A DNA stretch of 64,000 nt from Bubalus kerabau (taxonomy: Eukaryota; Chordata; Mammalia; Artiodactyla; Bovidae), in contig NC_073639.1 in assembly GCF_029407905.1 (NCBI RefSeq), positions 44,285,501 through 44,349,500 of the forward strand. Direction: 5' to 3'. The notes beneath the pieces were generated by a model that ran no database searches, was not told the origin of the DNA, and was given only the letters and a program-made list of their open reading frames with translations. Positions 38,601 to 43,313 of this stretch are shown here, piece after piece; within the stretch, counting starts at the first letter, position 1; each line of letters starts with the position of its first letter. A program made the position numbers and the translations under genes.

Positions 38601-39977
38601 ACCACCATCTCCACCAGGACAACCATCTCCAGCATCACCATCTCCACCAGCACCACCAGCACCACCACCACTACCATCATGATCACCATCTCCACCACCA
38701 TCACTCCATCACTACCACATCTTCACCAGCACCACCACCAGCACCACCACCACCATCATGATCACCACCACCATCACCATCTCCACCACCATCACCTCCA
38801 GCACCACCACCACCATCACTATCATCACCTCCACCATCACCACCACCAGCACCATCTCCACCACCATCACCTCCAGCACCACCACCACCATCATCACTAT
38901 CATCATCACCTCCACCATCACCACCACCAGCACAATGACCACCACCTTCAGCACCACCACCATCGTCACCATTTCCACCATCACCACCACCAGCACCTCC
39001 AGCGCCACCACCATCACGATCACCACCACCAGCACCACCACCATCATCATCACTATCATCATCACCTCCACCATCACCACCACCAGCACAATGACCATCA
39101 CCTCCAGCACCACCACCATCATCACCATTTCCACCATCACCACCACCATCATCATCACTATCGTCATCATCTCCACTATCACCACCACCAGCACCATCTC
39201 CACCACCATCACTCCATCATTACCACATCTTCACCATCACCACCACCACCACTATCACCATCTCCACCATCATCATCTCTATCATCACCATCTCCACCAT
39301 CACCACCACCATCACCATTGTCACCTCCATCACCACATTCACCACTCTGCCCTCCACTAAAAAAAGAAAATAAATAAACTTCCTTGGTCAAGGAGGCTTG
39401 AGACATAGGCCCTTTTGCTAGTACCCTGCAACCCTGTGGCGAGGAAAGCTCTCCACTTCTGTTTACCCCAGTGCTATGTAACACCTCTCACTATCTATGG
39501 TAAATACCAGACCTTCTCTTCAGGCAAATGCTTCATGAATTTTAGAGTTCTTAGTTTTCTCATTATACAGCACATATTTGGCATCAAAAACCTATTGGAT
39601 TGTGACTCACTAGCAAATTCACTTCTGGTAACATCTATAGTAGCTGCTGAGCATCTGCATGATGACTAGCTAACAGTCTTACCTGTGTGTATTAATAAGT
39701 ACTCAACTGGGGTAGTCAAGGAACCTCTGCCCCTGTTTCCTCTGAATCACCAATGAGGTTGTATGACAGCCCAGACAGCAGATGCTGCACTGACCAGAGA
39801 GATGGTTAAAGCACAGATGCAAAAGAGGAAAGCAAATCCACATTTCCTACCTGAGCTGCCACCTCCTCCATTTTGTGAACAGCTTTAGAATCAAACAAGA
39901 CTTGTCTGCCTCTCCTTTCACAGTCCTGGTAAACGATCAGGCGAATCTCGTTCAGGTCCAGCTCTGAACATGACCAA
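2079..39977 (-). CDS. FNIP2: FNIP2, folliculin-interacting protein 2: 11 internal exons (partial gene)
   Basis: The product forms a heterodimer with folliculin (FLCN). This complex binds AMPK and Hsp90 and acts as a GTPase-activating factor for RagC/D at the lysosome (established family knowledge). Eleven minus-strand exons join in frame: 39977-39851, 36255-36136, 33962-33862, 32880-32809, 30463-30363, 28190-28119, 13518-13389, 5678-5477, 5205-5117, 2510-2364, 2248-2079. They total 1331 nt and give 443 whole codons. The fold is a longin-like N-terminal domain (first five exons) and the start of the DENN-type module (5678 downwards). The paralogue is FNIP2 rather than FNIP1 because the text reads [14 protein letters not shown], where I recall FNIP1 reading ESFNLSDESCGPNP. 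All introns are GT-AG. The first coding exon (start codon, promoter) and the large 3' exons are outside the window. No frameshift or premature stop is seen, so the gene looks functional. Paralogue assignment is from memory of the proteins, not a search. Confidence 0.96.
2364..2510 (-). CDS. FNIP2: FNIP2 exon 11
   Basis: The exon is 147 nt: one base completing Arg, 48 codons [20 protein letters not shown] to [10 protein letters not shown], and two bases of Gln. The acceptor is ccttctcttctgtag and the donor CCA|gtaagg. PRIAEPVWL followed by [11 protein letters not shown] is conserved across FNIPs. The following intron (2249-2363) is only 115 bp, the shortest in the window, so exons 11 and 12 are probably spliced by intron definition. 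Confidence 0.96.
2722..2982 (+). mobile_element. Artiodactyl L1 3' UTR fragment
   Basis: The text matches the L1 3' UTR. It includes gggagctcagctcggggctc, then gtgatgacctagaggggtgg, then gtacagctgaaactaataca, and ends aattatactccaataataaa. No ORF2 sequence is attached. Confidence 0.8.
3005..3154 (-). mobile_element. Ancient hAT-type DNA transposon relic (probable)
   Basis: It starts with caggggctggtaaac and later has aataaagctttactggcaca and gctgagcagctgcagcagag. These match, with decay, the widespread mammalian repeat with the terminal text gtttgctgacccctg and an internal sentence about 'gcc ttattggaacacagccac'. I place it among hAT-like MER elements from memory; the exact family is uncertain. 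Confidence 0.5.
5117..5205 (-). CDS. FNIP2: FNIP2 exon 10
   Basis: The exon is 89 nt: 29 codons [20 protein letters not shown] to LMEALGEF plus two bases of Arg. The acceptor is tctccaccgaag (weakly pyrimidine rich) and the donor TCAG|gtaagt. It is separated from exon 9 by a short 271-bp intron and from exon 11 by 2.6 kb. It encodes helices of the DENN-type module. The sequence as I recall it in human FNIP2 is nearly identical. Confidence 0.95.
5206..5476 (-). other. FNIP2 intron 9 (short)
   Basis: A 271-bp intron between exons 9 and 10, with donor gtactg and acceptor ccgaag. Both strands are partly open here, but the reading frame of the exons stops inside it. No repeat is recognised. Confidence 0.85.
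5477..5678 (-). CDS. FNIP2: FNIP2 exon 9 (start of DENN-type module)
   Basis: This is the longest exon in the window, 202 nt: one base completing Arg then 67 codons, from [17 protein letters not shown] through [20 protein letters not shown] to [17 protein letters not shown]. The acceptor is cttctccttccag and the donor AAAAG|gtactg. IAISIIFSL is the first beta strand of the FNIP DENN module, and [16 protein letters not shown] is a hallmark of the family. It leaves in phase 0. Confidence 0.96.
6521..6762 (-). mobile_element. Bov-tA SINE with internal 18-bp tandem duplication
   Basis: Reverse-complement Bov-tA: tRNA-derived head at the right (ttctttaccactagcgccac), body text ccatgggattctccaggtaa, and tail at the left. 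The phrase tgctccaggggatcttcc occurs twice in direct tandem (6644-6661 and 6662-6679), where normal copies have it once. Confidence 0.92.
7812..8292 (-). mobile_element. Artiodactyl L1 3' end
   Basis: In reverse complement this reads as the end of L1 ORF2 plus 3' UTR. Plus-strand marks are aattggaggaaaattgcttt, ctccctgtgttatgttacac, tggattccacatgtacgc and ttatggctgagtattactg. The last is the reverse of the usual 'agtaatactcagccataaa' clause. It is truncated at its 5' end and has no open frame of note. Confidence 0.85.
10373..11868 (+). mobile_element. Young 5'-truncated L1 insertion with target-site duplication
   Basis: About 1.5 kb comprising the C-terminal third of ORF2, the 3' UTR and an A-rich tail with aataaaataaaattaaaa. 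It is flanked by identical 15-bp direct repeats aagaataatctgatc at 10358-10372 and 11869-11883. This proves insertion by target-primed reverse transcription into intron 8. The perfect duplication and the open reading frame show it is recent. The element is antisense to FNIP2. Confidence 0.95.
10486..11469 (+). pseudogene. L1 ORF2 C-terminal fragment (open, 327 codons)
   Basis: The open frame runs from the 5' truncation to the natural ORF2 stop. It contains the conserved C-terminal text [18 protein letters not shown], then [19 protein letters not shown] (zinc-knuckle-like Cys/His motif), [11 protein letters not shown] and [15 protein letters not shown]. The endonuclease and reverse transcriptase domains are absent, so it cannot mobilise itself. 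It is not a host gene. Confidence 0.9.
12262..12410 (-). mobile_element. CHR-type SINE with target-site duplication
   Basis: Reverse-complement CHR: tttatttatttggctgtgct at the left, ctgaccagggattgaaccca in the middle and atcaggaaagtcct at the right. It is flanked by near-identical repeats gaaagtaaaatatttttaa (12250) and gaaagtaaaatacttttaa (12411). Confidence 0.9.
13389..13518 (-). CDS. FNIP2: FNIP2 exon 8
   Basis: The exon is 130 nt: two bases completing Ala, 42 codons starting [20 protein letters not shown] and continuing [20 protein letters not shown], then two bases of Arg. The acceptor is cttcttctcacag and the donor AGGAG|gtaagc. It is a Ser-rich regulatory linker with the conserved [13 protein letters not shown] and [10 protein letters not shown] motifs, rich in possible AMPK-type phosphosites (family inference). 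It is isolated between two long introns, 7.7 kb and 14.6 kb. Confidence 0.95.
14545..14612 (+). repeat. Ancient L2/MIR-like relic
   Basis: The text ggatgtgcctgggacacaac followed by aacaaaggtttgctgaacg resembles the widespread 'cctggcacatagtaggtgctcaataaatgtttgttgaatg' clause of old mammalian repeats. Divergence is high, so the family call is loose. Confidence 0.45.
15021..15237 (-). mobile_element. Bov-tA SINE
   Basis: Reverse-complement Bov-tA with the usual ccccatggactgtagcccg and aagaacactggagtgggttg text; the tRNA head is at the right. Imperfect flanking repeats tctggaaatc (15010) and tctggaagtc (15238) look like its target-site duplication. Confidence 0.93.
15286..15430 (+). mobile_element. 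MIR SINE
   Basis: It contains the MIR core clauses: aatcccagctctgtggctca, then a run ending in ttaacctgtcagctttctca, then tccataaaacgggagcag. A second MIR-like tail follows at 15630-15715 (gtgaggattaaacaaatcaa then cagcccagtgcccatacagt). Confidence 0.8.
15981..16190 (+). mobile_element. CHR-type SINE
   Basis: It begins ggggcttccctggtagccca, has ccctggtcagggaactagat in the middle, and ends acagccaaataaataaaata with an A/T-rich tail. An extra A12 run at 16125-16137 interrupts its 3' half. Confidence 0.9.
16259..16480 (-). mobile_element. Bov-tA SINE with target-site duplication
   Basis: Reverse-complement Bov-tA (ccccatggactgtagcccac, ggcaagaatactggagtgag, tagtgccacctgggaagccc). It is flanked by direct repeats gtagtcaatcat at about 16246 and 16481. 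Confidence 0.94.
17640..17830 (+). repeat. Ancient L2-like relic (tentative)
   Basis: It has the order ctggggatggagcagtcagc, then gtctctgccctaggggagct, then tactctccatggga. This follows the old mammalian 'tgctgggatacagcagtgaac ... ccctgccctcatggagctt' clause. A weaker related stretch lies at 17285-17420. Confidence 0.45.
18166..19518 (-). mobile_element. BovB (RTE) LINE, 5'-truncated, 1.35 kb
   Basis: Minus-strand reverse transcriptase and C-terminal region of BovB ORF2. The order is [33 protein letters not shown] (motif A), [20 protein letters not shown] (motif B), [14 protein letters not shown] (motif C, with Asn in place of the second Asp) and [20 protein letters not shown]. The 3' end carries the characteristic ACTGAACTGA-type tail at 18166-18180. 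Frameshifts near 19200 and 18530 break the frame, so it is dead. It lies in the same orientation as FNIP2. Confidence 0.96.
18426..19370 (-). pseudogene. BovB reverse transcriptase remnant
   Basis: A 314-codon open stretch of BovB ORF2. It holds palm motifs B and C, the thumb-like region and part of the C-terminal zinc-binding tail; motif A lies in another frame upstream (19120-19413). The YADN at motif C would abolish the second catalytic aspartate. It is part of the LINE fragment and not a host gene. Confidence 0.9.
20111..20325 (+). mobile_element. Bov-tA SINE, immediately upstream of the triplet array
   Basis: Forward Bov-tA: gggaagcctagtggctcaga, agattcgattcctgg-like promoter text, cactccagtattcttgcctg, and a tail cagacacgacttagtgacta then acactttcacacttttattt. 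The tail runs straight into the first tgatggtgga of the array at 20331. Confidence 0.93.
20331..22219 (+). repeat. 1.9-kb (GGT/GAT/GGA)n composite triplet array
   Basis: 1889 bp built almost only of GGT, GAT and GGA triplets on the plus strand, with GGTGATGGTGGTGGAGGTGA-like submotifs. There is a higher-order period near 159 bp (21241/21400 and 21322/21481). No indel outside multiples of three occurs. Two frames on each strand therefore stay open, giving spurious Val/Met/Glu (633 codons) and His/Leu (723 codons) frames. These are not genes: the composition is a pure consequence of the repeat. The FNIP2 transcript carries the C-rich strand (CCACCATCACC). The plus strand has many GG runs suited to two-tetrad quadruplexes. 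Confidence 0.97.
22672..22785 (+). mobile_element. CHR-type SINE fragment
   Basis: It begins aggggacttccctagtggtc, continues with cccatgctcccattgcaggg, and has atccctggtcagggatctaa. The 3' end is lost at the junction with the L1 that follows. Confidence 0.85.
22793..23260 (-). mobile_element. L1M-type LINE 3' end
   Basis: In reverse complement this is an old L1 3' UTR. Plus-strand marks are ttagagcagcttcaggttca, gggttcactcctgggtacat, actgtctccatggctttgta and tgccttctttcacttggtca. Sequence to about 23640 may be further L1, too degraded to be sure. Confidence 0.75.
23900..24240 (+). other. Unexplained GC-rich block with an open frame
   Basis: The region contains an open frame of 98 codons (23942-24238), starting [20 protein letters not shown]. 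It has a low-complexity basic end encoded by the A-rich run at 24174-24190. A second frame (23923-24168) overlaps it. I do not recognise either protein. The GC-rich start, short open frame and A-run would suit a fragment of a retrocopy, but I cannot name a parent. It is more likely non-coding. Confidence 0.25.
24655..24731 (+). mobile_element. CHR-type SINE 3' remnant
   Basis: It has gatcctgagtgccgcaacta then actgtcggcacagccaaaaa and an A/T-rich tail, the standard 3' half of a CHR SINE. The head is missing. Confidence 0.7.
25890..26107 (-). mobile_element. Bov-tA SINE with 17-bp target-site duplication
   Basis: Reverse-complement Bov-tA (gtgtccgactctttgcaaca, ggttctccaggcaagaatac, accactagtgccacctgg). 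It is flanked by gtgttcactacacaaag (25873-25889) and gtgttcaccacataaag (26108-26124), a 17-bp duplication with two differences. Confidence 0.94.
27240..27782 (+). mobile_element. Solo endogenous retrovirus LTR, interrupted by a Bov-A2
   Basis: The right part (27654-27782) has the LTR R/U5 layout: ctcgctacccttgctgcagt, the polyadenylation signal in cccaataaagccttgtttga, and a U5 reading gtgtctggtctcttgtcaat to an end ggtcagtaaca. The sequence left of the SINE (about 27240-27366) looks like the U3/R side. No gag, pol or env is present beside it, so it is an old solo LTR relic. The left boundary is uncertain. Confidence 0.7.
27367..27645 (-). mobile_element. Bov-A2 SINE inserted in the LTR
   Basis: Reverse-complement Bov-A2 dimer: GCT-repeat tail at the left (gctgctgctaagttgcttca), two related monomers joined by agtgaaaagtgaaagtgaag, and the end tgccattgccttctcc. 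Direct repeats agcaagct at 27359-27366 and 27646-27653 are its target-site duplication; removing it rejoins the LTR. Confidence 0.92.
28119..28190 (-). CDS. FNIP2: FNIP2 exon 7
   Basis: The exon is 72 nt: two bases completing Ala, 23 codons [20 protein letters not shown] to ARS, then one base of the next Ala. The acceptor is cttgcctcccacag and the donor CAG|gtacgt. [11 protein letters not shown] is shared by FNIP1 and FNIP2 and marks a phosphorylatable loop between the longin and DENN parts. The exon is symmetric, so skipping keeps frame. A 260-nt polypyrimidine tract (gene strand) lies 126 nt upstream of its acceptor, and intron 7 downstream is 14.6 kb. Confidence 0.94.
28316..28577 (+). repeat. 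Polypurine (GGA/GGGA)n low-complexity tract
   Basis: About 260 bp of nearly uninterrupted purines on the plus strand, for example gaggaggggggggaggtgag and gaggtggggggcggggggag. On the gene strand it is a C/T tract lying 126 nt upstream of the exon 7 acceptor. Mirror-like polypurine tracts of this sort can form triplexes and bind pyrimidine-tract proteins (inference). Confidence 0.95.
29010..29205 (+). mobile_element. Artiodactyl L1 3' UTR fragment
   Basis: It contains gagaacctactgtatacaca, then tcagtgctctgtggtgacct, then accctgctgtacagtagaaa, and ends aactccaaaaaactaacaaa. It is the same 3' UTR class as the copy at 2722-2982. Confidence 0.75.
30075..30355 (-). other. CpG-dense patch at the exon 6 donor side
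   Basis: I count about 15 CpG in the 155 bp from 30081 to 30235, with more towards 30350 (cacccgcagcggggggcgcc). The surrounding introns are CpG-poor. The patch abuts exon 6. It could be an intragenic CpG island or regulatory site, or a GC-rich unmethylated relic; no promoter motif or alternative first exon is evident. Confidence 0.55.
30363..30463 (-). CDS. FNIP2: FNIP2 exon 6
   Basis: The exon is 101 nt. One base completes Asn, then 33 codons [19 protein letters not shown] to GPCRAGSNL, then the first base of Ala. The acceptor is cttctggacttag and the donor CTAG|gtaaac. [18 protein letters not shown] is diagnostic of FNIP2; as I recall FNIP1 reads LQDSLEFINQDNN here. A CpG-dense patch lies immediately downstream in the transcript (about 30075-30355), touching the 5' splice site. 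Confidence 0.95.
30971..31182 (+). mobile_element. Bov-tA SINE
   Basis: Forward Bov-tA starting ggcttccctggtggctcaga, with tatccctgggttgggaagat and ccactccagtattcctgcct, ending actgagtgactaacacaaca. The flanks acatgtgagag (left) and acgtgtgagag (right) suggest its target-site duplication. Confidence 0.94.
31404..31674 (-). mobile_element. Bov-A2 SINE
   Basis: Reverse-complement Bov-A2 dimer: tactgctgctaagtcacttc at the left, cattgcatgaaagtg-like linker with agtgaaaagtgaaagtgaag, and gtgccattgccttctctgat at the right. Confidence 0.94.
32222..32404 (-). mobile_element. CHR-type SINE (long 3' half)
   Basis: Reverse-complement CHR: ttttttggctatgaggcatg, gctccctgaccagggattgc, ctggaccaccagggaaaagt. 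A T-rich stretch at 32224-32260 is its A tail. Confidence 0.8.
32715..32800. repeat. 44-bp tandem duplication beside the exon 5 donor
   Basis: The segment starting ccagaaacagccacttggaa at 32715 is repeated from 32759, each copy ending in a G-run then gggacacccc. The second copy ends about 8 bp before exon 5 (32809), so in the transcript two C-rich copies follow the 5' splice site. Confidence 0.95.
32809..32880 (-). CDS. FNIP2: FNIP2 exon 5
   Basis: The exon is 72 nt. Its first base completes Arg, followed by 23 codons [20 protein letters not shown] then STN, and two bases of Asn. The acceptor is gtcttttcctccag and the donor CAA|gtaagt, a strong 5' splice site. SPPQLM followed by KVFSAR is the conserved FNIP motif (human reads I where this has V). 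The exon has the same phase at both ends and could be skipped in frame. A 44-bp tandem duplication sits in the intron right after its donor (32715-32800). Confidence 0.94.
32881..33861 (-). other. FNIP2 intron 4
   Basis: 981 bp with an A/T-rich centre. No repeat or gene is recognised apart from short A- and T-runs. Confidence 0.85.
33862..33962 (-). CDS. FNIP2: FNIP2 exon 4
   Basis: The exon is 101 nt, 33 codons plus two bases of an Arg codon. It encodes [20 protein letters not shown] and continues to STLKIHYI. The [13 protein letters not shown] block is highly conserved in FNIP1 and FNIP2 and belongs to the longin-like core. The acceptor ends gtccgatag and the donor is ACG|gtgagt. It enters in phase 0 and leaves after two bases of the codon, completed by the first base of exon 5. 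Confidence 0.95.
33963..36135 (-). other. FNIP2 intron 3
   Basis: 2.2 kb, unique sequence for the most part. It includes a CA/TA-rich stretch (35085-35160) and an (AC)n microsatellite (35646-35679). Nothing else is recognised. Confidence 0.85.
35646..35679 (+). repeat. (AC)n microsatellite
   Basis: About 17 uninterrupted AC dinucleotides, then agacaaca. It is likely polymorphic, so it could serve as a marker. Confidence 0.95.
36136..36255 (-). CDS. FNIP2: FNIP2 exon 3 (variable linker)
   Basis: The exon is 120 nt, 40 codons, phase 0 at both ends. It starts [14 protein letters not shown], runs through a Gly/Pro/Ala-rich stretch, and ends [10 protein letters not shown]. The acceptor is ctcttcactcag and the donor CAG|gtaaag. 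The ends match FNIP2 well. The middle lacks the long serine run that I remember in the human protein, where this exon is about nine codons longer. The segment is a disordered loop inside the N-terminal domain, so length change is probably tolerated. Because the exon is symmetric, skipping it would keep the frame. Confidence 0.93.
36347..36456 (+). mobile_element. CHR-type SINE 3' remnant
   Basis: It contains agtagcccctacttgtcgca, then actagagaaaagcctgcata, and ends agcacagccaaaaatataat with an A/T tail. The head is lost. Confidence 0.75.
36474..36601 (-). mobile_element. CHR-type SINE
   Basis: Reverse-complement CHR: a T11 tail, then gggatctgagttccccaacc, ttaaccactggatcaccagg and gggtttccc. 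It faces the remnant at 36347, so the two form a small inverted pair. Confidence 0.8.
38453..39352 (+). repeat. 0.9-kb (CCA/CAT/CTC)n composite triplet array
   Basis: 900 bp of ACC, ATC, TCC and AGC triplets on the plus strand. Markers such as cacaatgacc recur 156 bp apart (38931 and 39087), each followed by the same ~60-bp sentence. A clause starting tcactccatc recurs 508 bp apart (38701 and 39209). It reads as His-, Thr- or Pro-rich frames that are not genes. Its orientation is opposite to the array at 20331-22219. In the FNIP2 transcript this array is G-rich (GGTGGTGATGG). Confidence 0.96.
39851..39977 (-). CDS. FNIP2: FNIP2 exon 2
   Basis: The exon is 127 nt: one base finishing a codon from exon 1, then 42 codons starting [19 protein letters not shown] and ending MEEVAAQ. 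The acceptor is a pyrimidine-rich tract ending ccacag at 39978-39983. The donor is CAG|gtagga at 39850. It encodes the first strands of the longin-like domain; the [15 protein letters not shown] core is the family signature near the N-terminus. By human numbering it begins at about residue 37. The exon ends in phase 0. It is the 5'-most exon in the window, so the upstream 24 kb is intron 1. Confidence 0.95.
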
Positions 39978-40216
39978 CTGTGGATTAACAAGAGAGAAAG
40001 GAGTAATGTTAGCGGCAACACTCAGGCTGGTCACAGGAAGACGAGTCTCCCAGCTGGCATGCACGCGCACATGGAAGACAGCAGCATGCGAGATCTCGCA
40101 GATGGGGGCACACAGCCCTGGCTGCAGACTGACAGCCAGTGCCCGTGATCAAGGCTGGGAGCGCTGCTGAGACAATAGATCACTGGAGAGAAAAATTCTC
40201 CTTCCAAAGCAACTCT

Positions 40217-40476
40217 GGGGACTTCCCTGGTGGTCCAATGGATAAGAATCTGCCTGCCAGTGCAGGAGACACAGGTTTGATCTCTAGTCCGGGGAGATTC
40301 CACATGCCTTAAGAGCAACTAAGCCCATGTGCCACAACTGCTGAGCCTCGGTGCTGCAACTCCAGAAGCCCGAACGCCCTAGAGCCCATGCGCTGGAACA
40401 AGAAGCCACTGCAACAAGAGACCTGTGCACCGCACCTACATCCAGCATGATCAAAAATAAATAAAAAATTTTAAAA
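40217..40476 (+). mobile_element. CHR-type SINE, near full length
   Basis: It starts ggggacttccctggtggtcc and runs through agaagccactgcaacaagag to gatcaaaaataaataaaaaa. The flanks aagcaactctg and aagcaaactctg resemble its target-site duplication. Confidence 0.9.
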
Positions 40477-41654
40477 AGCAAACTCTGCTCAAAGACGGCA
40501 GGCAGGAGTGGCACAGGTGTGTGGAGACAGCTGACCCGGATGCCTGGGTTCCGGGGGGCGGCACGGCTGAGGTTGGAGGGCCCGGAGTGTTCCCACCTCT
40601 GCACCATCGGACGGGAATCTGGAAGCAGTCAAGAGAGCCCTCGTTCCTCCTCCCCTAGCCACCCAGTCTCAGGCCAGTCAGAGAGGAAAAACATCGCCTG
40701 GAACTTATTCTTTTCTTCTACTATGGCTGGTTCTGACATGGAAGTTTGGAAAACCAAGTGCATCACTGCACAGAAGCTGAACTGCTGACAATGACAATCA
40801 GCCATAAAGGGAGCGTGTTTTTTCCTAAGCAAACCAAAAGCCACCGAGACAAAACGGCTCCAAACACAGGTTCGTTCTTCAGCCACAAGTGAAATCAGGA
40901 CGCGAAGACTAAGAAAGGGCTGCACTGCTTTGGGCTCTTCAGTTACAAGTCTGTTAATCCATTTGTTCAACACAGATCTGGGCACCTGTGGTCACTGTGC
41001 TCCAAGCTAGAGGTTGAGCAGCTGGTTAACTAAGCAGGCTTGATCGCTGCCCTCAGGGTGGACATGGTTCAGTGAGGAATACTGGGCGAGTCGTCATCTA
41101 TAAATGTGTAACTACAGATTGTCCAAGTGCAAGAAAGAAAAGGATGTAATAAGACTCATATTTTCAGGTTTAAGCAGTGGGGGAGGGCAGGGAAGTCCCT
41201 AGGATTTAAGGAAGACAGAGCTGGAGAGGCAGGTGGGAGACAGCAGGCCAGCCCATCTCCGAGGACAGCGAGTGGCCAAGGCCAACAGGTCCATAAACTT
41301 AGTCTACACTTTCGAGAAGTTGGTCCACGCCTAGAGGGGAAGCCGGGCTAGGGCAGAGCAAAACTAGAAGCAGGAAGGCCAAGTAGAATTTATTCTAAGA
41401 GTTCAGGGCCTTCAAATGAAGGCTAGTGTGATGGCAACTGAGGCAGGGGGAAGGGGGGACAGATGCTGGCGGCAGGTACATCCAGAGGCAGAACCGACAC
41501 GGTTCAGTGTGGACGGAGGCCAGCGGGGTGCCAGCTGCTGACAGTACTGACGTAAGAGGGTGGGGTACAGATGGAGAATTAGAGGACTGATGGACAGGCA
41601 GAGTACACTGTAAACCCAAGGGATGGGATGGCAGAGCCAAGTCAGACACACAAG

Positions 41655-41790
41655 GTTTCAGATTCAAACTCTCTGAGATCCCATTTCTCCATCAGCATGA
41701 GAGTATTAACACCAAGCTCACAAAGTTGAAGCAGGGATTACGTGAAAGTGTTTCACACAGAGGCTGACACAGCTAAGTGCTCCAGAACAG
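41655..41790 (+). mobile_element. MIR SINE relic
   Basis: The order is ttcagattcaaactctctga, ccatttctccatcagcatga, tgaagcagggattacgtgaa and ctgacacagctaagtgctcc, matching the MIR core and tail with decay. Confidence 0.6.
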
Positions 41791-42602
41791 CGGTAATTTC
41801 CTGAAGAACTGTTGATGTCACAATGTTTTAAGGATATCACTACAGTGTCTAGTCCCCAACCACAAACGGCACATCACTGGTCCTTTTCTTTTCAGGCCCT
41901 GGTAATAATGAACACGTGCTTTTCAGGGAGCAGATTTGTTGTTATAAATTGTAGCCCCCAAAGCATCAAGTTCTGGTTGCACCTTCTCAACAACCTGAGC
42001 TCTACGCAGCCAGGCCCAGCATCGATCCTTCTAGTTTTCATACAACATGGCGAGTTTGTTTTAGAAATCTTTTATCTCCCACTTTCAATCCAGGCCTGGC
42101 TGGTCAGACACATTCCCTGACCCCCACCCGGGCTGCGCAGCTGGGGCCTGTTTTTTGCCATCACGAGCTGAGAGCCGACCTGAGGACCGGGACACAGGAG
42201 GAAGAAGAGGGGAGTCATCAGCCAGCCATTCCTGGGGAGCACAGCTCCTGGAGCCAGTTCTCTGTCACCCCAGCCCAACAACTCCCAGAGCCTGTAACTC
42301 AAACCACATTTTACACAAAATCATTATTAAAAACATCCTCTGCAATTACTAAAAATACAGCACACAGGCTGAAGTCATTAAAAGAGAAAATTGACAAAGA
42401 TCTAATTGTCTTGTATTTTCTTGTTCAAACCATTTTGCCCCAAGAACGATATTTTGCCAAGACAGCATTATCATTTACAGAGCAACTTGTAAATTATCAT
42501 TACAGAGCAACTTGTTCAGCCCTTATTTTTGAGGGGTAACACTGACTCAAATATCAATCAAACTGAGGACAGCCCCTCTGGAAGAACTAAAATTTCATAA
42601 AG

Positions 42603-42785
42603 ACCCTTGTGGCTCAGCTGGTAAAGAATCCACGTGCAATGCAGGAGACCAGGGTTTGATCCTTGGGTTGGGAAGATCCCCTGGAGAAGGGAAAGGCTAC
42701 CCACTCCAGTATTCTGGGCTGGAGAATTCCATGGACTGTATAGTCATAAAGAGTTAGACAAGACTGAGCAACTTTCACTTTCACT
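42603..42785 (+). mobile_element. Bov-tA SINE (short head)
   Basis: It starts acccttgtggctcagctggt, has ttgatccttgggttgggaag and cactccagtattctgggctg, and ends agactgagcaactttcactt. Several small deletions in the body make it shorter than the usual ~210 bp. Confidence 0.9.
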
Positions 42786-42792
42786 ATCAGTT

Positions 42793-43313
42793 AAGTTCAG
42801 TTGCTCAGTCGTGTCTGACTCCTTGCAACCCCATGAATCGCAGCACACCAGGCCTCCCTGTCCATCACCATCTCCCCAAGTTCACTCAAACTCACGTCCA
42901 TTGAGTCGGTGATGCCATCCAGCCATCTCATCCTCTGTCGTCCCCTTTTCCTCCTGCCCCCAATCCCTCCCATCATAAGAGTCTTTTCCAATGAGTCAAC
43001 TCTTCGCATGAGGTGGCCAAAGTACTGGAGTTTCAGCATCAGCATCATTCCTTCCAAAGAACACCCAGGGCTGATCTCCTTTAGAATGGACTGGTTGGAT
43101 CTCCTTGAAGTCCAAGGGACTCTCAAGAGTCTTCTCCAACACCACAGTTCAAAAGCATCAATTCTTCGGCACTCGTCTTTCTTCACAGTCCAACTCTCGC
43201 ATCCATACATGACCACTGGAAAAACCATAGCCTTACTATGGTTTTGACTAAGCAATGTCTCTGCTTTTCAATATGCTATCTAGGTTGGTCATAACTTTTC
43301 TTCCAAGGAGTAG
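42793..43313 (-). mobile_element. BovB LINE 3' fragment, copy A
   Basis: Minus-strand C-terminal part of BovB ORF2: [52 protein letters not shown] and the end ARSQTRLSN then stop. The frame is open for 152 codons (43255-42797). The 5' end stops abruptly at the junction with copy B. An inverted 10-bp pair with a 5-bp loop (43221-43245) replaces part of the normal text. Confidence 0.95.
43221..43245. repeat. Small palindrome inside BovB copy A
   Basis: aaaaccatag is followed by cctta and then ctatggtttt, a perfect 10-bp inverted repeat. Copy B (43747-43800) has normal BovB text at the same place (ccttgactagatggaccttt), so copy A has lost about 25 bp and gained the inverted arm. A template-switch event would explain it. 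Confidence 0.9.

Larger units (their letters stand above)
36256..39850 (-). other. FNIP2 intron 2
   Basis: 3.6 kb. It holds two CHR remnants next to exon 3, a G12 run near 37298 and the 0.9-kb triplet array (38453-39352). The stretches 36610-38450 and 39360-39850 look like unique intronic sequence. Confidence 0.85.

Noticed and set aside
38453..39352. CRISPR-like array
   Set aside because: No regular repeat-spacer structure, no associated genes, and the host is a mammal. It is a degenerate triplet repeat.
38445..39377. His-, Thr- and Pro-rich frames over the second array, and the minus-strand Val/Met frame
   Set aside because: Same reason: a triplet repeat with open frames, no start context, no splice support and a frame change near 39210.
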